Positions 26,468-35,114 are shown, counted from the stretch's first letter. The stretch: 64,000 bases of DNA from Deltaproteobacteria bacterium (GCA_006226375.1 SBHC01000075.1:1-64000); one strand, 5' to 3'. Translations and numbers: made by a program. Notes: a model not told the origin generated them from the sequence alone.

Positions 26468-27402
26468 TGCAAAGAATGATTCGACGGCAAATCGTCGCGC
26501 TGCTCCTGCTTGCTCTGTCCTTGGTATCGATTGGTTGTGTGGGTGAAGATCTGGTTGGCACCAGCAAACTCACACTCACACTCAGCGGTGGCGAAGCGTT
26601 GCGAACAGGATTTCCCCACAAAGAAGGGAGCACCACGCACGAGTTTGTGGACGGTTGGACCGCAAAGTTTACCAAGTATGTCGTTGTGGTCGGGAACATC
26701 CGCCTCACCGACCCCGAAACCAAAGCGGTGGTGGGTTCGTGGGACAAGTCGGTCGTGGCGGACTTGATGGCGACCGGCTCAGACCAGTCCATCGGCACAA
26801 AAGATCTAACCACTCTCTCTGACTTGCCCGCTCGTCGTTTGGACTTCGGCTTTGATGTCACCAAGGCGACCTCCTCCACAGAGAACCGCTCGGCGAAAGC
26901 CGAAGACCTCAAGATGATGATCGACAAAGGATGGTCACATTACGCTGAAGGTGAAGCCACCAAAAACGAAGAGACCATCCAATTCAAGCTTGGAGTGGGA
27001 CTCAACATCCGGTATGAAGAATGTTCCAATGGCGTGGACAACTCACGTGGGATTGCTCTTGAAAACCAAAAGACAACCCTCGCGCAGCTCAACTCTCATG
27101 TGGTCCATTTGTTCTGGGATTCCTTTGCGACGGGAGATGAAGACCTTCGCTTTGCACCCTTTGCAGCCGTCGCTGGGGACGATAAGATCGTGACCTCCGA
27201 CGAATTGAAGCAGCAAGATCTCACCCAACTCAAAGGGACCGATGGAAAGCCACTTCAAGACAACGGCAAGTCTGTCTTTTACAACGACGCAGGATTGTTA
27301 CCACCCGATAGCCTGACGCTCTTCGATTTCTACAAGTACGGTGTCCAAATCAGCTTTCACTTTAACGGACTAGGCCTTTGCAGACCCAAACCGATCAACT
27401 AG
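26467..27402 (+). CDS. Lipoprotein of the TonB-type uptake operon (paralogue 2)
   Basis: Lipoprotein of 311 residues. Start at the TGATG junction with the previous gene, preceded by GGAG 6 bases upstream. Signal with lipobox LVSIGC. The mature domain starts with beta segments (SKLTLTLSGGEAL) and includes a GWTAKF segment followed by a VVVVGNIRL strand that aligns with the preceding lipoprotein, suggesting divergent copies. Near residue 190 a lone Cys in RYEECSNGVDNSRG and, at the end, GLGLCRP could form a disulfide. Function unknown; co-occurrence with receptor and TonB proteins suggests substrate binding. Confidence 0.65.
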   Translation: MQRMIRRQIVALLLLALSLVSIGCVGEDLVGTSKLTLTLSGGEALRTGFPHKEGSTTHEFVDGWTAKFTKYVVVVGNIRLTDPETKAVVGSWDKSVVADLMATGSDQSIGTKDLTTLSDLPARRLDFGFDVTKATSSTENRSAKAEDLKMMIDKGWSHYAEGEATKNEETIQFKLGVGLNIRYEECSNGVDNSRGIALENQKTTLAQLNSHVVHLFWDSFATGDEDLRFAPFAAVAGDDKIVTSDELKQQDLTQLKGTDGKPLQDNGKSVFYNDAGLLPPDSLTLFDFYKYGVQISFHFNGLGLCRPKPIN

Positions 27403-27416
27403 ACCGCCCTTCCCTG

Positions 27417-28259
27417 ATGCCACCTTCTCCCCGCCGTCATCGATGGTTTTGGGCCTTGGCGCAAGGAACACTTGTGGGCTTGGGGCTTCTCATCTGGCTG
27501 GGGGGTAGCCATGGCTATCTCTACGGCCAGTCAGGTGCACCGACCGCCAAAGACCGTCAGTTGGAGCGATGGGCCAGAGAGTTGGTCCGGCTGCGAGCCG
27601 AGGTCGATGTCCTTGCCAACAAGGTGAAGCTTGAGCGGACTCAATCGCTGCTCAGTTTGCGTAGCCTCGCGCTTCGCCAACAACAGCTTGAGCTGCAAGC
27701 CGACAGCGACGCCTTACGCCTGCGAGCCTTGAAGGACAAAGCTGGTAGGCTCCAACAACGAAGTGTGACCCAAAAAAATCGCCAAAAAGCCCTGGTTCGT
27801 TTGTTGAAGTCGTTGCTATCCTCCACACAGAAAGTCATCCAACAAACCCTCCCGTTTCGGCGGAAAGAGCGAGTGCAGCGGGTGGCGCGAATCCAACAGC
27901 AGCTCCAAGCAGGTCAACTGGATGTGTCCCAGGCAGCCACTCGACTGTGGAGAATCCTCTCTGATGAGCTGCGCTTGGGAACCTTGGTGGAACGAACCGA
28001 AGTTCCTGTCCAGCTTCCCAACGAAACCCAACCCCGATTAATGCAAGCTGTTCGCTTGGGCTCCTATGCTTTGTTTGTCAAACACCCGAAAGGAAGCTGG
28101 GGCCGGATTGTTCATACAGGTGCAACGTGGACCTACGAAGCTATCGTTGGCAACGAAGCCCAGCATGAGCTAGAGAAGCTCTACCACGACCTCGAACGAC
28201 AAAAACGCGATGGCTTTTACAAGTTACCCTTGGGTCCACAGCCAGGGGCAAAACGATGA
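27417..28259 (+). CDS. DUF3450-family periplasmic protein of a TonB2-type system
   Basis: Exported protein of about 280 residues: signal peptide (WFWALAQGTLVGLGLLIWLGG) then a long coiled coil (about 45-130, LVRLRAEVDVLANKV and RLRALKDKAGRLQQR) and a C-terminal part with LGSYALFVKHPKGSWGRI. DUF3450 proteins are always found just before TtpC/ExbB/ExbD/TonB genes in TonB2-type energy systems of Vibrio and relatives, and their precise role is unsettled. The start could also be a TTG at 27378 that overlaps the previous gene by 25 bases; ATG 27417 gives a normal signal peptide. The stop overlaps the next start (ATGA). Confidence 0.75.
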   Translation: MPPSPRRHRWFWALAQGTLVGLGLLIWLGGSHGYLYGQSGAPTAKDRQLERWARELVRLRAEVDVLANKVKLERTQSLLSLRSLALRQQQLELQADSDALRLRALKDKAGRLQQRSVTQKNRQKALVRLLKSLLSSTQKVIQQTLPFRRKERVQRVARIQQQLQAGQLDVSQAATRLWRILSDELRLGTLVERTEVPVQLPNETQPRLMQAVRLGSYALFVKHPKGSWGRIVHTGATWTYEAIVGNEAQHELEKLYHDLERQKRDGFYKLPLGPQPGAKR

Positions 28260-29698
28260 GACAAGTCACTCCTCCTCATCCACCAACCTCCCGTCGCTGG
28301 CTCATTCTGGTTTGGGCTTTGGGACTCCTATGGATTGTTCCTCGCTTTGTCGATGTACCTCATGTCAACGCGCAATCCAAAGCAGAACGAACGAGCTTTG
28401 CAGGCACCTATCGCCGAGAACGAGCGGAGCTGTTGGCCACAAGAGCAACACTCGTCAGAACGTTACAAGGCATCAGGAACAACAGCAAAGAGCAACGAAA
28501 GGCTCTCCTACGAAAGGTTCAACGTCTCAACCAGAAGATACAATACTTGCGCAAGCAAGTGGATCGTTGGGACGAGAAGGTGTCACAGTTGCAGCGCTTG
28601 AAGCAGGCCAACAAAGACAACGAGCAAACCTTCCAAGCGACCCTCAAGCTCGCTCTGAGTGAGTTGAAAAACTATGGATTGGTGACACAAGAGCAAGCCT
28701 CAGAGATGGCCTCGCTGCGAAGCATCGTGGCCCAGTCCCACAAGCTCATCCGAAGATTTGCCAGAGTGAATCGAAGGAAAGGTACGTTTTACGACCGCTC
28801 CGGTATGCAAGTACAAGGGACTCAGATCTGGTTTGGTCGCATCGCAGCGCTGGGAAGTCACTCCAGCGGAGGGGGAGTCCTTCAGGCCGCTCCAGGGAAC
28901 AGCTTTCGTATCGCTCCAACCGAACAAAGCCTATCCAAAGATGCGAAGACATGGGCCGAAAGAAGCGGCAACTACCTTGTCCCCACCCTCCTCTTCGACC
29001 CTTTGCAAAAGAAACGCTCCCAGCCCAAAGAAAAGACCTGGTCACAAACGGTCGAAGAAGGCGGACCTATCGGCGTTTTGATTCTTGTGTTAGCCGGACT
29101 GGGTGTGTTGCTTCTGGTGGAGCGGGGAGTCACGTTGCTCTGGATGACCAACTGGCGTAGAGCCCAGTGGAGTCTCTTGCTTCAGCAAGCGCGTGACAAA
29201 CATTGGAGCGCAGCCCGAGCCCTGACCGTTGGAATGGGAGCCAACACCCCTGTCCTCAAAAGCATCATGGAAAACCCTGACTCCAGCAGAGAAGACATGC
29301 AAGAAGTCGCTAGCGAGTCTATCCTTCGGGTTCTTCCGACCTTTCAGCGCTCCTTCACCCTGCTCAACGTTATCATCACCGTGGCACCGCTGTTAGGCTT
29401 ACTAGGAACAGTCACTGGGATGATCGCTACGTTTGAAGTCATCACACAGTTTGGAACAGGGAACCCCAAATTGCTGTCGCAGGGCATTTCAGAAGCCCTC
29501 ATTACAACCAAATTGGGGCTGGCCGTTGCAGTCCCCCTCCTGCTAGCGAAGAGTGTACTTTCACGCTGGGCAGATAGGGTACTCGAAGCCTTACAGCTAC
29601 GAGCGATGATTTTAATCAACCAGATTCACCAGCCCAACTCCCAACCCCAAAGCACCTCAGACACGACTGAACAACAAGGCCAGGATGGTGCTGTATGA
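28256..29698 (+). CDS. TtpC-like MotA/TolQ/ExbB proton channel protein with periplasmic coiled coil
   Basis: Protein of 480 residues, much longer than ExbB. An N-terminal signal/anchor (WLILVWALGLLWIVPRFV) is followed by a periplasmic coiled coil (about 35-170, TLVRTLQGIRNNSKEQRKAL). The ExbB-like part begins with a helix at about 265-290 (IGVLILVLAGLGVLLLVERG), then a cytoplasmic loop and two helices (VIITVAPLLGLLGTVTGMI and GLAVAVPLLLAKSVL) with the proline/glycine pattern of proton channels. This layout matches TtpC of Vibrio TonB2 systems, which is needed for energising particular receptors. Gene starts and ends overlap neighbours by 4 bases (ATGA). Confidence 0.82.
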   Translation: MRQVTPPHPPTSRRWLILVWALGLLWIVPRFVDVPHVNAQSKAERTSFAGTYRRERAELLATRATLVRTLQGIRNNSKEQRKALLRKVQRLNQKIQYLRKQVDRWDEKVSQLQRLKQANKDNEQTFQATLKLALSELKNYGLVTQEQASEMASLRSIVAQSHKLIRRFARVNRRKGTFYDRSGMQVQGTQIWFGRIAALGSHSSGGGVLQAAPGNSFRIAPTEQSLSKDAKTWAERSGNYLVPTLLFDPLQKKRSQPKEKTWSQTVEEGGPIGVLILVLAGLGVLLLVERGVTLLWMTNWRRAQWSLLLQQARDKHWSAARALTVGMGANTPVLKSIMENPDSSREDMQEVASESILRVLPTFQRSFTLLNVIITVAPLLGLLGTVTGMIATFEVITQFGTGNPKLLSQGISEALITTKLGLAVAVPLLLAKSVLSRWADRVLEALQLRAMILINQIHQPNSQPQSTSDTTEQQGQDGAV

Positions 29699-30288
29699 AT
29701 CACTGGTTGCATCATCATGTGTGGGAGCCGCTGTCTCACCTTGTGGAAGTCGGAGGGTTTATCACCCTTCCTCTTCTCGCAGTGGGGTTGCTGGTCAGCT
29801 ATCTCCTCGCTCTCCGGATGTACGACCTGTACGCCCTTCGGTTTCGACTGCCCAACACCTTGCAGTTAACAGGCATCCCCTGGTCCTCCAGAGACCTGGA
29901 GCCATGGTTTCGGAGTCAAGCTGAGTCCTTCGACTCCCACCAGTGGTTGCACATCGAAAACGAATTGTTGCTCTGGGAAGCCCAACTTCGGCGCAGCGAT
30001 GAATTGATTCAATCCCTCGTCACAGCCGCGCCGCTGCTGGGTCTCTTGGGAACGGTCAGCGGGATGATCCTAACCTTTGACTCTCTTGCGAGCACATCGC
30101 TTCTTCGCCAGGGAAATGGCATCGCTGGGGGAATCTCGGAAGCCCTCTTAACCACCCAACTTGGTTTGGTGATTGCGATACCTGCGATGCTCGCGCAACA
30201 GATGATTCAACGTTGGCGTCAACGCTGGCACCAACGAGTGATGCTTCTGCTACAACTTTGCCAGTCGCGAACGGGGCATACCTCATGA
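29695..30288 (+). CDS. ExbB-like MotA/TolQ proton channel protein
   Basis: Inner-membrane protein of 197 residues with three helices: VGGFITLPLLAVGLLVSYLLAL, LVTAAPLLGLLGTVSGMIL and LGLVIAIPAMLAQQMI. These carry the standard TolQ/ExbB pattern and repeat the sequence logic of the preceding TtpC-like protein. Together with ExbD it forms the proton-driven motor that powers TonB. Overlaps neighbours by ATGA at both ends, which implies translational coupling within the operon. Confidence 0.85.
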   Translation: MNHWLHHHVWEPLSHLVEVGGFITLPLLAVGLLVSYLLALRMYDLYALRFRLPNTLQLTGIPWSSRDLEPWFRSQAESFDSHQWLHIENELLLWEAQLRRSDELIQSLVTAAPLLGLLGTVSGMILTFDSLASTSLLRQGNGIAGGISEALLTTQLGLVIAIPAMLAQQMIQRWRQRWHQRVMLLLQLCQSRTGHTS

Positions 30289-30698
30289 ACCGATTGGGTC
30301 AAATACAACGTAGCACCTCAGGCAATGATGGAATCGACATTGGTCCTCTCATCGATATTATCTTCATCCTGTTGATCTTCTTTATGGTCAGCACCACGTT
30401 CGTGCAAAACATGGAGGTGCCTCTCGAGCGCCCCAGCGCTCGTTCCTCTCAGCCTTCAGACACACGCTCCATTCGTGTCGCTTTGGATCGCAACAACCGG
30501 GTGTATCTTAACGGCAAGCCCATAGCAGCCTGGATGGTTCAACATCGGGTTCGCGAGATCCTTGTAAGCCATCCACGACGTCCCGTGCTCGTGACAGCCG
30601 ACCGTAACTCAGGCAGCGGTCGCCTGGTTCGCCTCGTTGACCAATGCAGACTGGCAGGAGCCAAACACGTCGCTGTCGAAACCAAGGACACACCATGA
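30285..30698 (+). CDS. ExbD-like biopolymer transport protein
   Basis: Inner-membrane protein of 137 residues. A single helix (DIGPLIDIIFILLIFFMVSTTF) includes the proton-carrying Asp of the ExbD/TolR family, followed by a periplasmic domain with the usual VALDRNNRVYLNGKPI strand and the ADRNSGSGRLVRLVDQCRLAGAK segment. The start at 30285 overlaps the ExbB stop by 4 bases; an ATG at 30213 in the same frame would overlap the exbB gene by 76 bases and is unlikely. Stop overlaps the TonB gene by 4 bases. Confidence 0.85.
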   Translation: MNRLGQIQRSTSGNDGIDIGPLIDIIFILLIFFMVSTTFVQNMEVPLERPSARSSQPSDTRSIRVALDRNNRVYLNGKPIAAWMVQHRVREILVSHPRRPVLVTADRNSGSGRLVRLVDQCRLAGAKHVAVETKDTP

Positions 30699-31369
30699 GA
30701 GCGAGAGGATGGGATAAGGTAGCCCGGCATATTGTCGCCGGCGTACTGGCGCTGTTGATACAATCGGGATTGGTTGTGTTCCTCGTGTCGGTGAATCACC
30801 ACCAAAAGCCCAACGTTCCGCCCCCTCTCCCTCGCAACAAACGTGTGTTAACTCTGCGGACAAGACCCAAACCTCCACCTCGACGCATGATGAGACGAAC
30901 GAGGCAGCTCAAAGCCCGGTCCACCCCCACCTTGCTTCCGGCGTTGAAAATCCCCTCACCTGTAGCTTTGCCATACGTACCCAACCTGAAGAAATCTACG
31001 ACCCTTGGATTGCTTCATCCAGGAGGTGCAGGAGGCAGTGGAGGAGGAGGAACCCCGGTTCTGCAGAAGAATATGATTCTGACCGAAGACCTCGTGGATG
31101 TTCCCCCCAAAGTCCTCGCCAAGGTACCTCCCAAGTATCCGGCCCACGCAGAGATACAACAGATCCAAGGCTACGTGGAGTTACGGCTCCTCGTAAACGC
31201 CCAAGGACGTGTCGAGAGAGTGGTCGTTGTCCAGGCACAGCCGCCCGGAGTGTTCCAGGCAGCAGCTGTTCGTGCCGTCTTGCAATGGCGTTTCAAACCT
31301 GCCGTTTTTCAGGGTCGCCCCACACGCGTATGGGCTCGGCAACGCCTGAACTTTAAGTTGGAGGAGTAG
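30695..31369 (+). CDS. TonB energy-transducing protein
   Basis: Protein of 224 residues: N-terminal anchor helix (VAGVLALLIQSGLVVFLVSV), a Pro/Arg/Lys-rich linker (PPPLPRNKR, RPKPPPRRMMRR), a Gly-rich hinge (GGAGGSGGGG, about 110-122) and a C-terminal TonB domain (about 140-224) with KYPAHAEIQQIQGYVELRLLV and FQAAAVRAVLQWRFKPA, which would contact the TonB box of the receptor. It is coupled to ExbD by ATGA and ends 3 bases before the TPR gene. The unusually high Arg content in the linker differs from the Glu-Pro/Lys-Pro linkers of typical TonB. Confidence 0.85.
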   Translation: MRARGWDKVARHIVAGVLALLIQSGLVVFLVSVNHHQKPNVPPPLPRNKRVLTLRTRPKPPPRRMMRRTRQLKARSTPTLLPALKIPSPVALPYVPNLKKSTTLGLLHPGGAGGSGGGGTPVLQKNMILTEDLVDVPPKVLAKVPPKYPAHAEIQQIQGYVELRLLVNAQGRVERVVVVQAQPPGVFQAAAVRAVLQWRFKPAVFQGRPTRVWARQRLNFKLEE

Positions 31370-31372
31370 CAC

Positions 31373-32569
31373 ATGACAACCCGAAGAATGTGTGTTCTTC
31401 TCTTCCTCGCAACGCTCCTCCTTCAGGGCTACACCTGGAAAGGCAAAGGCAAGGGAAAAGGCAACAAGGCCAACACCCCCCCTCCACCCTTTATGTTCCT
31501 TGCGAAGCGAGCCTTGCAAAAAGGCAACACCCAGCTTGCGATACGTGCACTGCGAGCCGCACGGGCGTGCTGGACTCAGTACAAAAAAGATTGTGGCTTC
31601 CGCTACGATGAGTACCGCTCGGTCGAAGGCGTTCTCTACTTGTCACTCAACAAGAACAAGGAAGCAGCGAAAGCTCTTGCGGACGCCGCTCAGCAAAACG
31701 CAAAGAACAAAGCCACATGGTTTTACCTGGGACAGGCTCGCTTCCGACTCAAGCAATACAAACAAGCAGCCCTCGCCCTACAAAAGGGATACTCGATTGG
31801 AAAGTCTCTACCTGGATACTTTCTCCTGTTGAGCCGAAGTTTGCGATTGACCCGACAATATGTCCAAGCCCGAAGAGTCTTGCAGCAAGGACAAACGCAA
31901 TTTCCCAAGCAGGTCTCCCTTCAACTTGAGGAAGGCCTGCTCCACATTCAACTCAAACAATACAATGCAGTCTTTGGAACCGTAAGGAAGCTTCAAAAGA
32001 TGTCACGCAAGAGCGGCTTGCGGCTGTTGTTGTTGGCTGAAGAATCACTTCGGCGCGATAAGACGCACCTCGCACGACTCTCCTTCCTTGAGAAAGCACA
32101 TTTGTTGGCTCCCCAAAGCCAAGACATCCTCGAACGACTTGCCTATGGATACGCACAAGCCAACAACCCTTTGGCTGCTGCACGATGGTACTCTCGACTG
32201 GGAGCCTACCGACCCAAGATGCACGACTACGCCGCCCAGTTCTTCGCGCAGGCTGGGCAGTTTCGAGAGGCGTTTGCTGAGAATGCAAAGGTACCAAACC
32301 TCACAAGACAACAAACGCAACGGGGTCAATTCTGGATGCAACAAGAAGAGTACTTGCGAGCCATCTCACTCCTTGCGCCTCTTTTCCAAGCCAAGAAACT
32401 CAAACCAGCCATGCGGTACAGGCTCGCCTATGCAGGTCTCAAAACAGGCAAGTTCAAGCTCGCCAAGCTATCTCTCGATAGCCTCATGAAGACGAAGTGG
32501 TCCCGACAAGCCAAGCAACTGCTCACCGTGTTACGGCAGTGCCAACGCCAACCTCTCGCTTGCCAATGA
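31373..32569 (+). CDS. TPR-repeat protein of the TonB2-type operon
   Basis: Exported protein of 398 residues: signal segment (MCVLLFLATLLLQGYTW) then a Lys/Gly-rich stretch and about nine tetratricopeptide-like helical pairs (for example ATWFYLGQARFRLKQYKQAALALQKGY). TPR proteins end the TonB2-type operons of Vibrio and related bacteria in the same order after TonB, where they are thought to scaffold periplasmic interactions. GGAGGAG precedes the ATG by 5 bases. It is the last gene before a convergent hydrolase gene. Confidence 0.78.
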   Translation: MTTRRMCVLLFLATLLLQGYTWKGKGKGKGNKANTPPPPFMFLAKRALQKGNTQLAIRALRAARACWTQYKKDCGFRYDEYRSVEGVLYLSLNKNKEAAKALADAAQQNAKNKATWFYLGQARFRLKQYKQAALALQKGYSIGKSLPGYFLLLSRSLRLTRQYVQARRVLQQGQTQFPKQVSLQLEEGLLHIQLKQYNAVFGTVRKLQKMSRKSGLRLLLLAEESLRRDKTHLARLSFLEKAHLLAPQSQDILERLAYGYAQANNPLAAARWYSRLGAYRPKMHDYAAQFFAQAGQFREAFAENAKVPNLTRQQTQRGQFWMQQEEYLRAISLLAPLFQAKKLKPAMRYRLAYAGLKTGKFKLAKLSLDSLMKTKWSRQAKQLLTVLRQCQRQPLACQ

Positions 32570-32631
32570 AGGGAAGTCAGGGACAAGGAACCAAAGGCAC
32601 AATCGCTCACATTTGGAACAATGATTTTACG

Positions 32632-32652
32632 TTTGTCCGCAATGCGGACAAA
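32632..32652. repeat. Perfect palindrome TTTGTCCGCA-N-TGCGGACAAA
   Basis: Ten-base arms around a single central A (position 32642). It is one of two near-identical copies located between convergent genes. No T-run follows on either strand, so it does not look like a simple terminator. A hairpin with a 9-bp stem and 3-base loop is possible in RNA. Confidence 0.7.
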
Positions 32653-32677
32653 ACAACGTTGGTACAATCTTTTGAAA

Positions 32678-32698
32678 TTTGTCCGCACTGCGGACAAG
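32678..32698. repeat. Second palindrome copy TTTGTCCGCA-N-TGCGGACAAG
   Basis: Same element as at 32632 with one mismatch in the last position and C at the centre (32688). Centre-to-centre distance is 46 bases. Flanks of the two copies differ, so this is not a simple duplication of a larger block. Confidence 0.7.
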
Positions 32699-32730
32699 CG
32701 AAAACGAAACAACCGGACAACCCAATGGGG

Positions 32731-33732
32731 TTAAGTTTGGGACTCTGCAAAGAGTTGTGAAAGGTGATGGACGACTCGTTGTTCAAGCCAGTAGATGGGT
32801 TTGATGGGGTTCCAGCCCGAAACAAAACCCACGTGCCCTCCACGAGAACTCAGCTCCAGAGTGACTTGGTCGGACAATTCGTCTTCGTTGGGGTGAATGT
32901 CGTCTGGCATGAAGGGGTCATCCACAGCATGCACAATCGTGGTGGGGGTCTGGATGGACGATACAAACTGACGGCTGCTGCAGGTCGCGTAGTAATGTTC
33001 AGCGCCTTCAAAACCATGCAAAGGAGCCGTCACATACTCATCGAAGTCCCGCAAGGTAGCGATATGGGAAAGCCCCAAGTAGGGTTCCAGTTTTTCCGCC
33101 GGTGTTGTCCGCCCCTGGTCCAGTAGCGTTTGATGTTTGTCGATGACAGCCTGTTGAAGGTCACGAACAAATCGATTCATGTATACGCGAGCGAACCCCT
33201 GTTCCAATTGAGCAGCACATCGACCCAGTTGCAAAGGAACAGACGATGCGACTGCACCAAACAAGTCGGTGGATTGTGTTTCGCCGAGCCACTTGAGGAG
33301 TACGTTCCCACCCAAAGAGAAGCCAGCGGCCCCCACTGGAGTGTCAGGGAATCGTTCTTTCACCAAGTTTAAGAGGGATGCGAAGTCTCCGGTTTCTCCG
33401 GAGTGATAGCTTCGAGCGAGTCGGTTCGGCTCACCGCTGCATCCACGAAAATTGAGAGCGACACTTCGCCAGCCAAGCTCCTTCAACCGTCGCTGAACAC
33501 CCAAGATGTACTTCGACTCAGAAGAGCCTGTGAGCCCGTGCAAGACAATAACGATGGGACCTTCCCCATCGAGTTGCCAGTCGAGATCGAGAAAGTCACC
33601 GTCGTCCAGTTCAAGGCGTTCTCGCTTCCGCTGCACATTGGGGGCGAAACGAACCATCGGAGACCACAGCGTCTGAACATGGGCTCCACGCAACCACCAA
33701 GCCGGGCGAAACGAACTCTCTACGATGGGCAT
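32731..33732 (-). CDS. yheT: YheT-family alpha/beta hydrolase
   Basis: Hydrolase of 333 residues. The opening PAWWLRGAHVQTLWSP is the hallmark of YheT proteins (short-chain esterase-like family related to mammalian ABHD1/3). Oxyanion motif HGLTGS at about 65-70, nucleophile Ser139 in GFSLGG, acid Asp in HAVDDPFMP and His in GGHVGFV complete the triad. The ATG at 33732 has AAGGTG upstream; an earlier in-frame start lies far ahead with unrelated sequence. Cytoplasmic; lipid or ester substrate unknown. Convergent with the TonB operon, divergent from a small hypothetical gene. Confidence 0.86.
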   Translation of the reverse strand: MPIVESSFRPAWWLRGAHVQTLWSPMVRFAPNVQRKRERLELDDGDFLDLDWQLDGEGPIVIVLHGLTGSSESKYILGVQRRLKELGWRSVALNFRGCSGEPNRLARSYHSGETGDFASLLNLVKERFPDTPVGAAGFSLGGNVLLKWLGETQSTDLFGAVASSVPLQLGRCAAQLEQGFARVYMNRFVRDLQQAVIDKHQTLLDQGRTTPAEKLEPYLGLSHIATLRDFDEYVTAPLHGFEGAEHYYATCSSRQFVSSIQTPTTIVHAVDDPFMPDDIHPNEDELSDQVTLELSSRGGHVGFVSGWNPIKPIYWLEQRVVHHLSQLFAESQT

Positions 33733-33857
33733 ACCTATGCACCTTGCCTTTGAAAGGAAAGAGAACCAGAACAAATACAAAGCTACGTTCGTATAGCAGA
33801 TAGCCCCCTTCACAACAAGCCAACCCCTGCTCGTCGAAACGATAGAAAGAGAAACGT

Positions 33858-34154
33858 ATGCCCAATCCCAACGACCTGAAAGAAGGCGACCGAATCCGCA
33901 TCCTGTCCAACCCGATGGAAGGAGTGGATACATCGAAGCCAGAACATGAGTACCTTCAAGAAACCTATCAAGTGTTGGAGTGGATGATAGGAAGAGAGTT
34001 CGTTGTAGACATTGTGGATGAAGATCATCCATGGGTGCTGGTGGAAGGATACCCAGACCCCAACCACGAAAATCCAGAACACTCCATCACCATCATGGAA
34101 GAGGACACCTGGGAGATGGCAGAAACGTCCCTGGCAACTTGCCAGCTTCCATAG
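33858..34154 (+). CDS. Small acidic hypothetical protein
   Basis: Protein of 98 residues, family unknown. It starts KEGDRIRILSNPMEG, like SH3-type beta barrels that begin with G-D-x-V/I, and is strongly acidic, with IVDEDHPWVLVEGYPDP in the middle. No signal peptide or transmembrane segment. Its gene is divergent from yheT with 125 bases between the starts. Could be a small regulatory or nucleic acid-binding protein; no more can be said. Confidence 0.55.
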   Translation: MPNPNDLKEGDRIRILSNPMEGVDTSKPEHEYLQETYQVLEWMIGREFVVDIVDEDHPWVLVEGYPDPNHENPEHSITIMEEDTWEMAETSLATCQLP

Positions 34155-34220
34155 CTCCGACAAAGAATGGTTCAAGAGCGAAGGCAGAAATCTTTGTTCT
34201 CAAAGCTGGAGACGGATGGC

Positions 34221-35114
34221 TCACCAAAGGCCCCACCACCAGCTTCTCTTCTTCACTTTGCAAACAAAGGGAAGCCGCCTGGCGACAGCCCGAATTCTTA
34301 TGGAGGTTCCAGGCAGGATAGCTTCCATCACAACCGAGTGAACACCAGGGCGAACACGTCCAGGATGCAAAAGGGAACAATCGGTGAACACCCGGTCATG
34401 CCCACGACCCACCCAGCTTTCCCCTGGCAAAGGCTTTGAACATACAGAGGAAGAAGCCGACCATTTCGCTCCATCCACTCTTGTTTCAAAGAAGAATACG
34501 TTTCGAAAGACAGCCAATGCTTTGGGTAGCTTCATCGAAACGTCCGCGATAGAGGCAAGAATGGTGGCAAAACAAGAAGCTCCCCAAGCAATTCGCAACG
34601 AACCTCGGTATGGACCTTTCAAAGCCAAAGGTACGGTCATCGACTTGATGTGCTGAGGGCTGACAGTAACTTCAGCGACGAGGGGTGGTGTTTTTCGCAA
34701 ATGTTTTGTGTAAGCCACCTTGGGAAGGGTGCTCCAATTCACTGTGAAGCGATATCTCTTCCTCGCAACAAACCCACCCTTGGGCTCGACCAAAAATGCT
34801 GACTCCCCACCGCTCCATTTTCGAACTCGAAATGGGGTGGACACCCATCGACCTTGGGTTCCAGTCCATGCCTCCACCTTCACAAACAACCTCAAAGGCT
34901 TGGTCTTTAGCTTTGAAAGGACCATGTGTGCAAACGTACTGGTGAAGACCAAACCTTTCGCGTTGGCAGGCACTTTCCCCGAAGAAGGCCACCATCTCCC
35001 TGTACGAAGAAGAACCATACAGGAACAAGCTTCAGCAGGCTTTGCAGGGAATGCAAAGGCAACAACAAACCATCCCATTAACCAATAGGTTGAGCAAAAC
35101 AATCGAAGACCCAT
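34221..35114 (-). CDS. Secreted hypothetical protein
   Basis: Protein of 297 residues starting with a signal peptide (STYWLMGWFVVAFAFPAKPAEA) directly followed by CSCM, so the mature form begins ACSC; this pattern is frequent in secreted Myxococcota proteins of unknown role. The rest is beta-rich and basic with scattered Cys (GASCFATI, SSVCSK, FTDCSLL, PFVCKV) that can pair. GGAG lies 8 bases before the ATG. Not part of an evident operon. An extracytoplasmic location is likely; function is unknown. Confidence 0.6.
   Translation of the reverse strand: MGLRLFCSTYWLMGWFVVAFAFPAKPAEACSCMVLLRTGRWWPSSGKVPANAKGLVFTSTFAHMVLSKLKTKPLRLFVKVEAWTGTQGRWVSTPFRVRKWSGGESAFLVEPKGGFVARKRYRFTVNWSTLPKVAYTKHLRKTPPLVAEVTVSPQHIKSMTVPLALKGPYRGSLRIAWGASCFATILASIADVSMKLPKALAVFRNVFFFETRVDGAKWSASSSVCSKPLPGESWVGRGHDRVFTDCSLLHPGRVRPGVHSVVMEAILPGTSIRIRAVARRLPFVCKVKKRSWWWGLW

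Noticed and set aside
32566-32760. Small plus-strand frame MKGSQGQG... containing a CPHCGQ motif after the TPR gene
   Set aside because: The frame runs through both TTTGTCCGCA palindromes, and the CPHCGQ motif is a by-product of translating the second one (gtccgcactgcggaca). It has no ribosome binding site and overlaps the convergent yheT 3' end.
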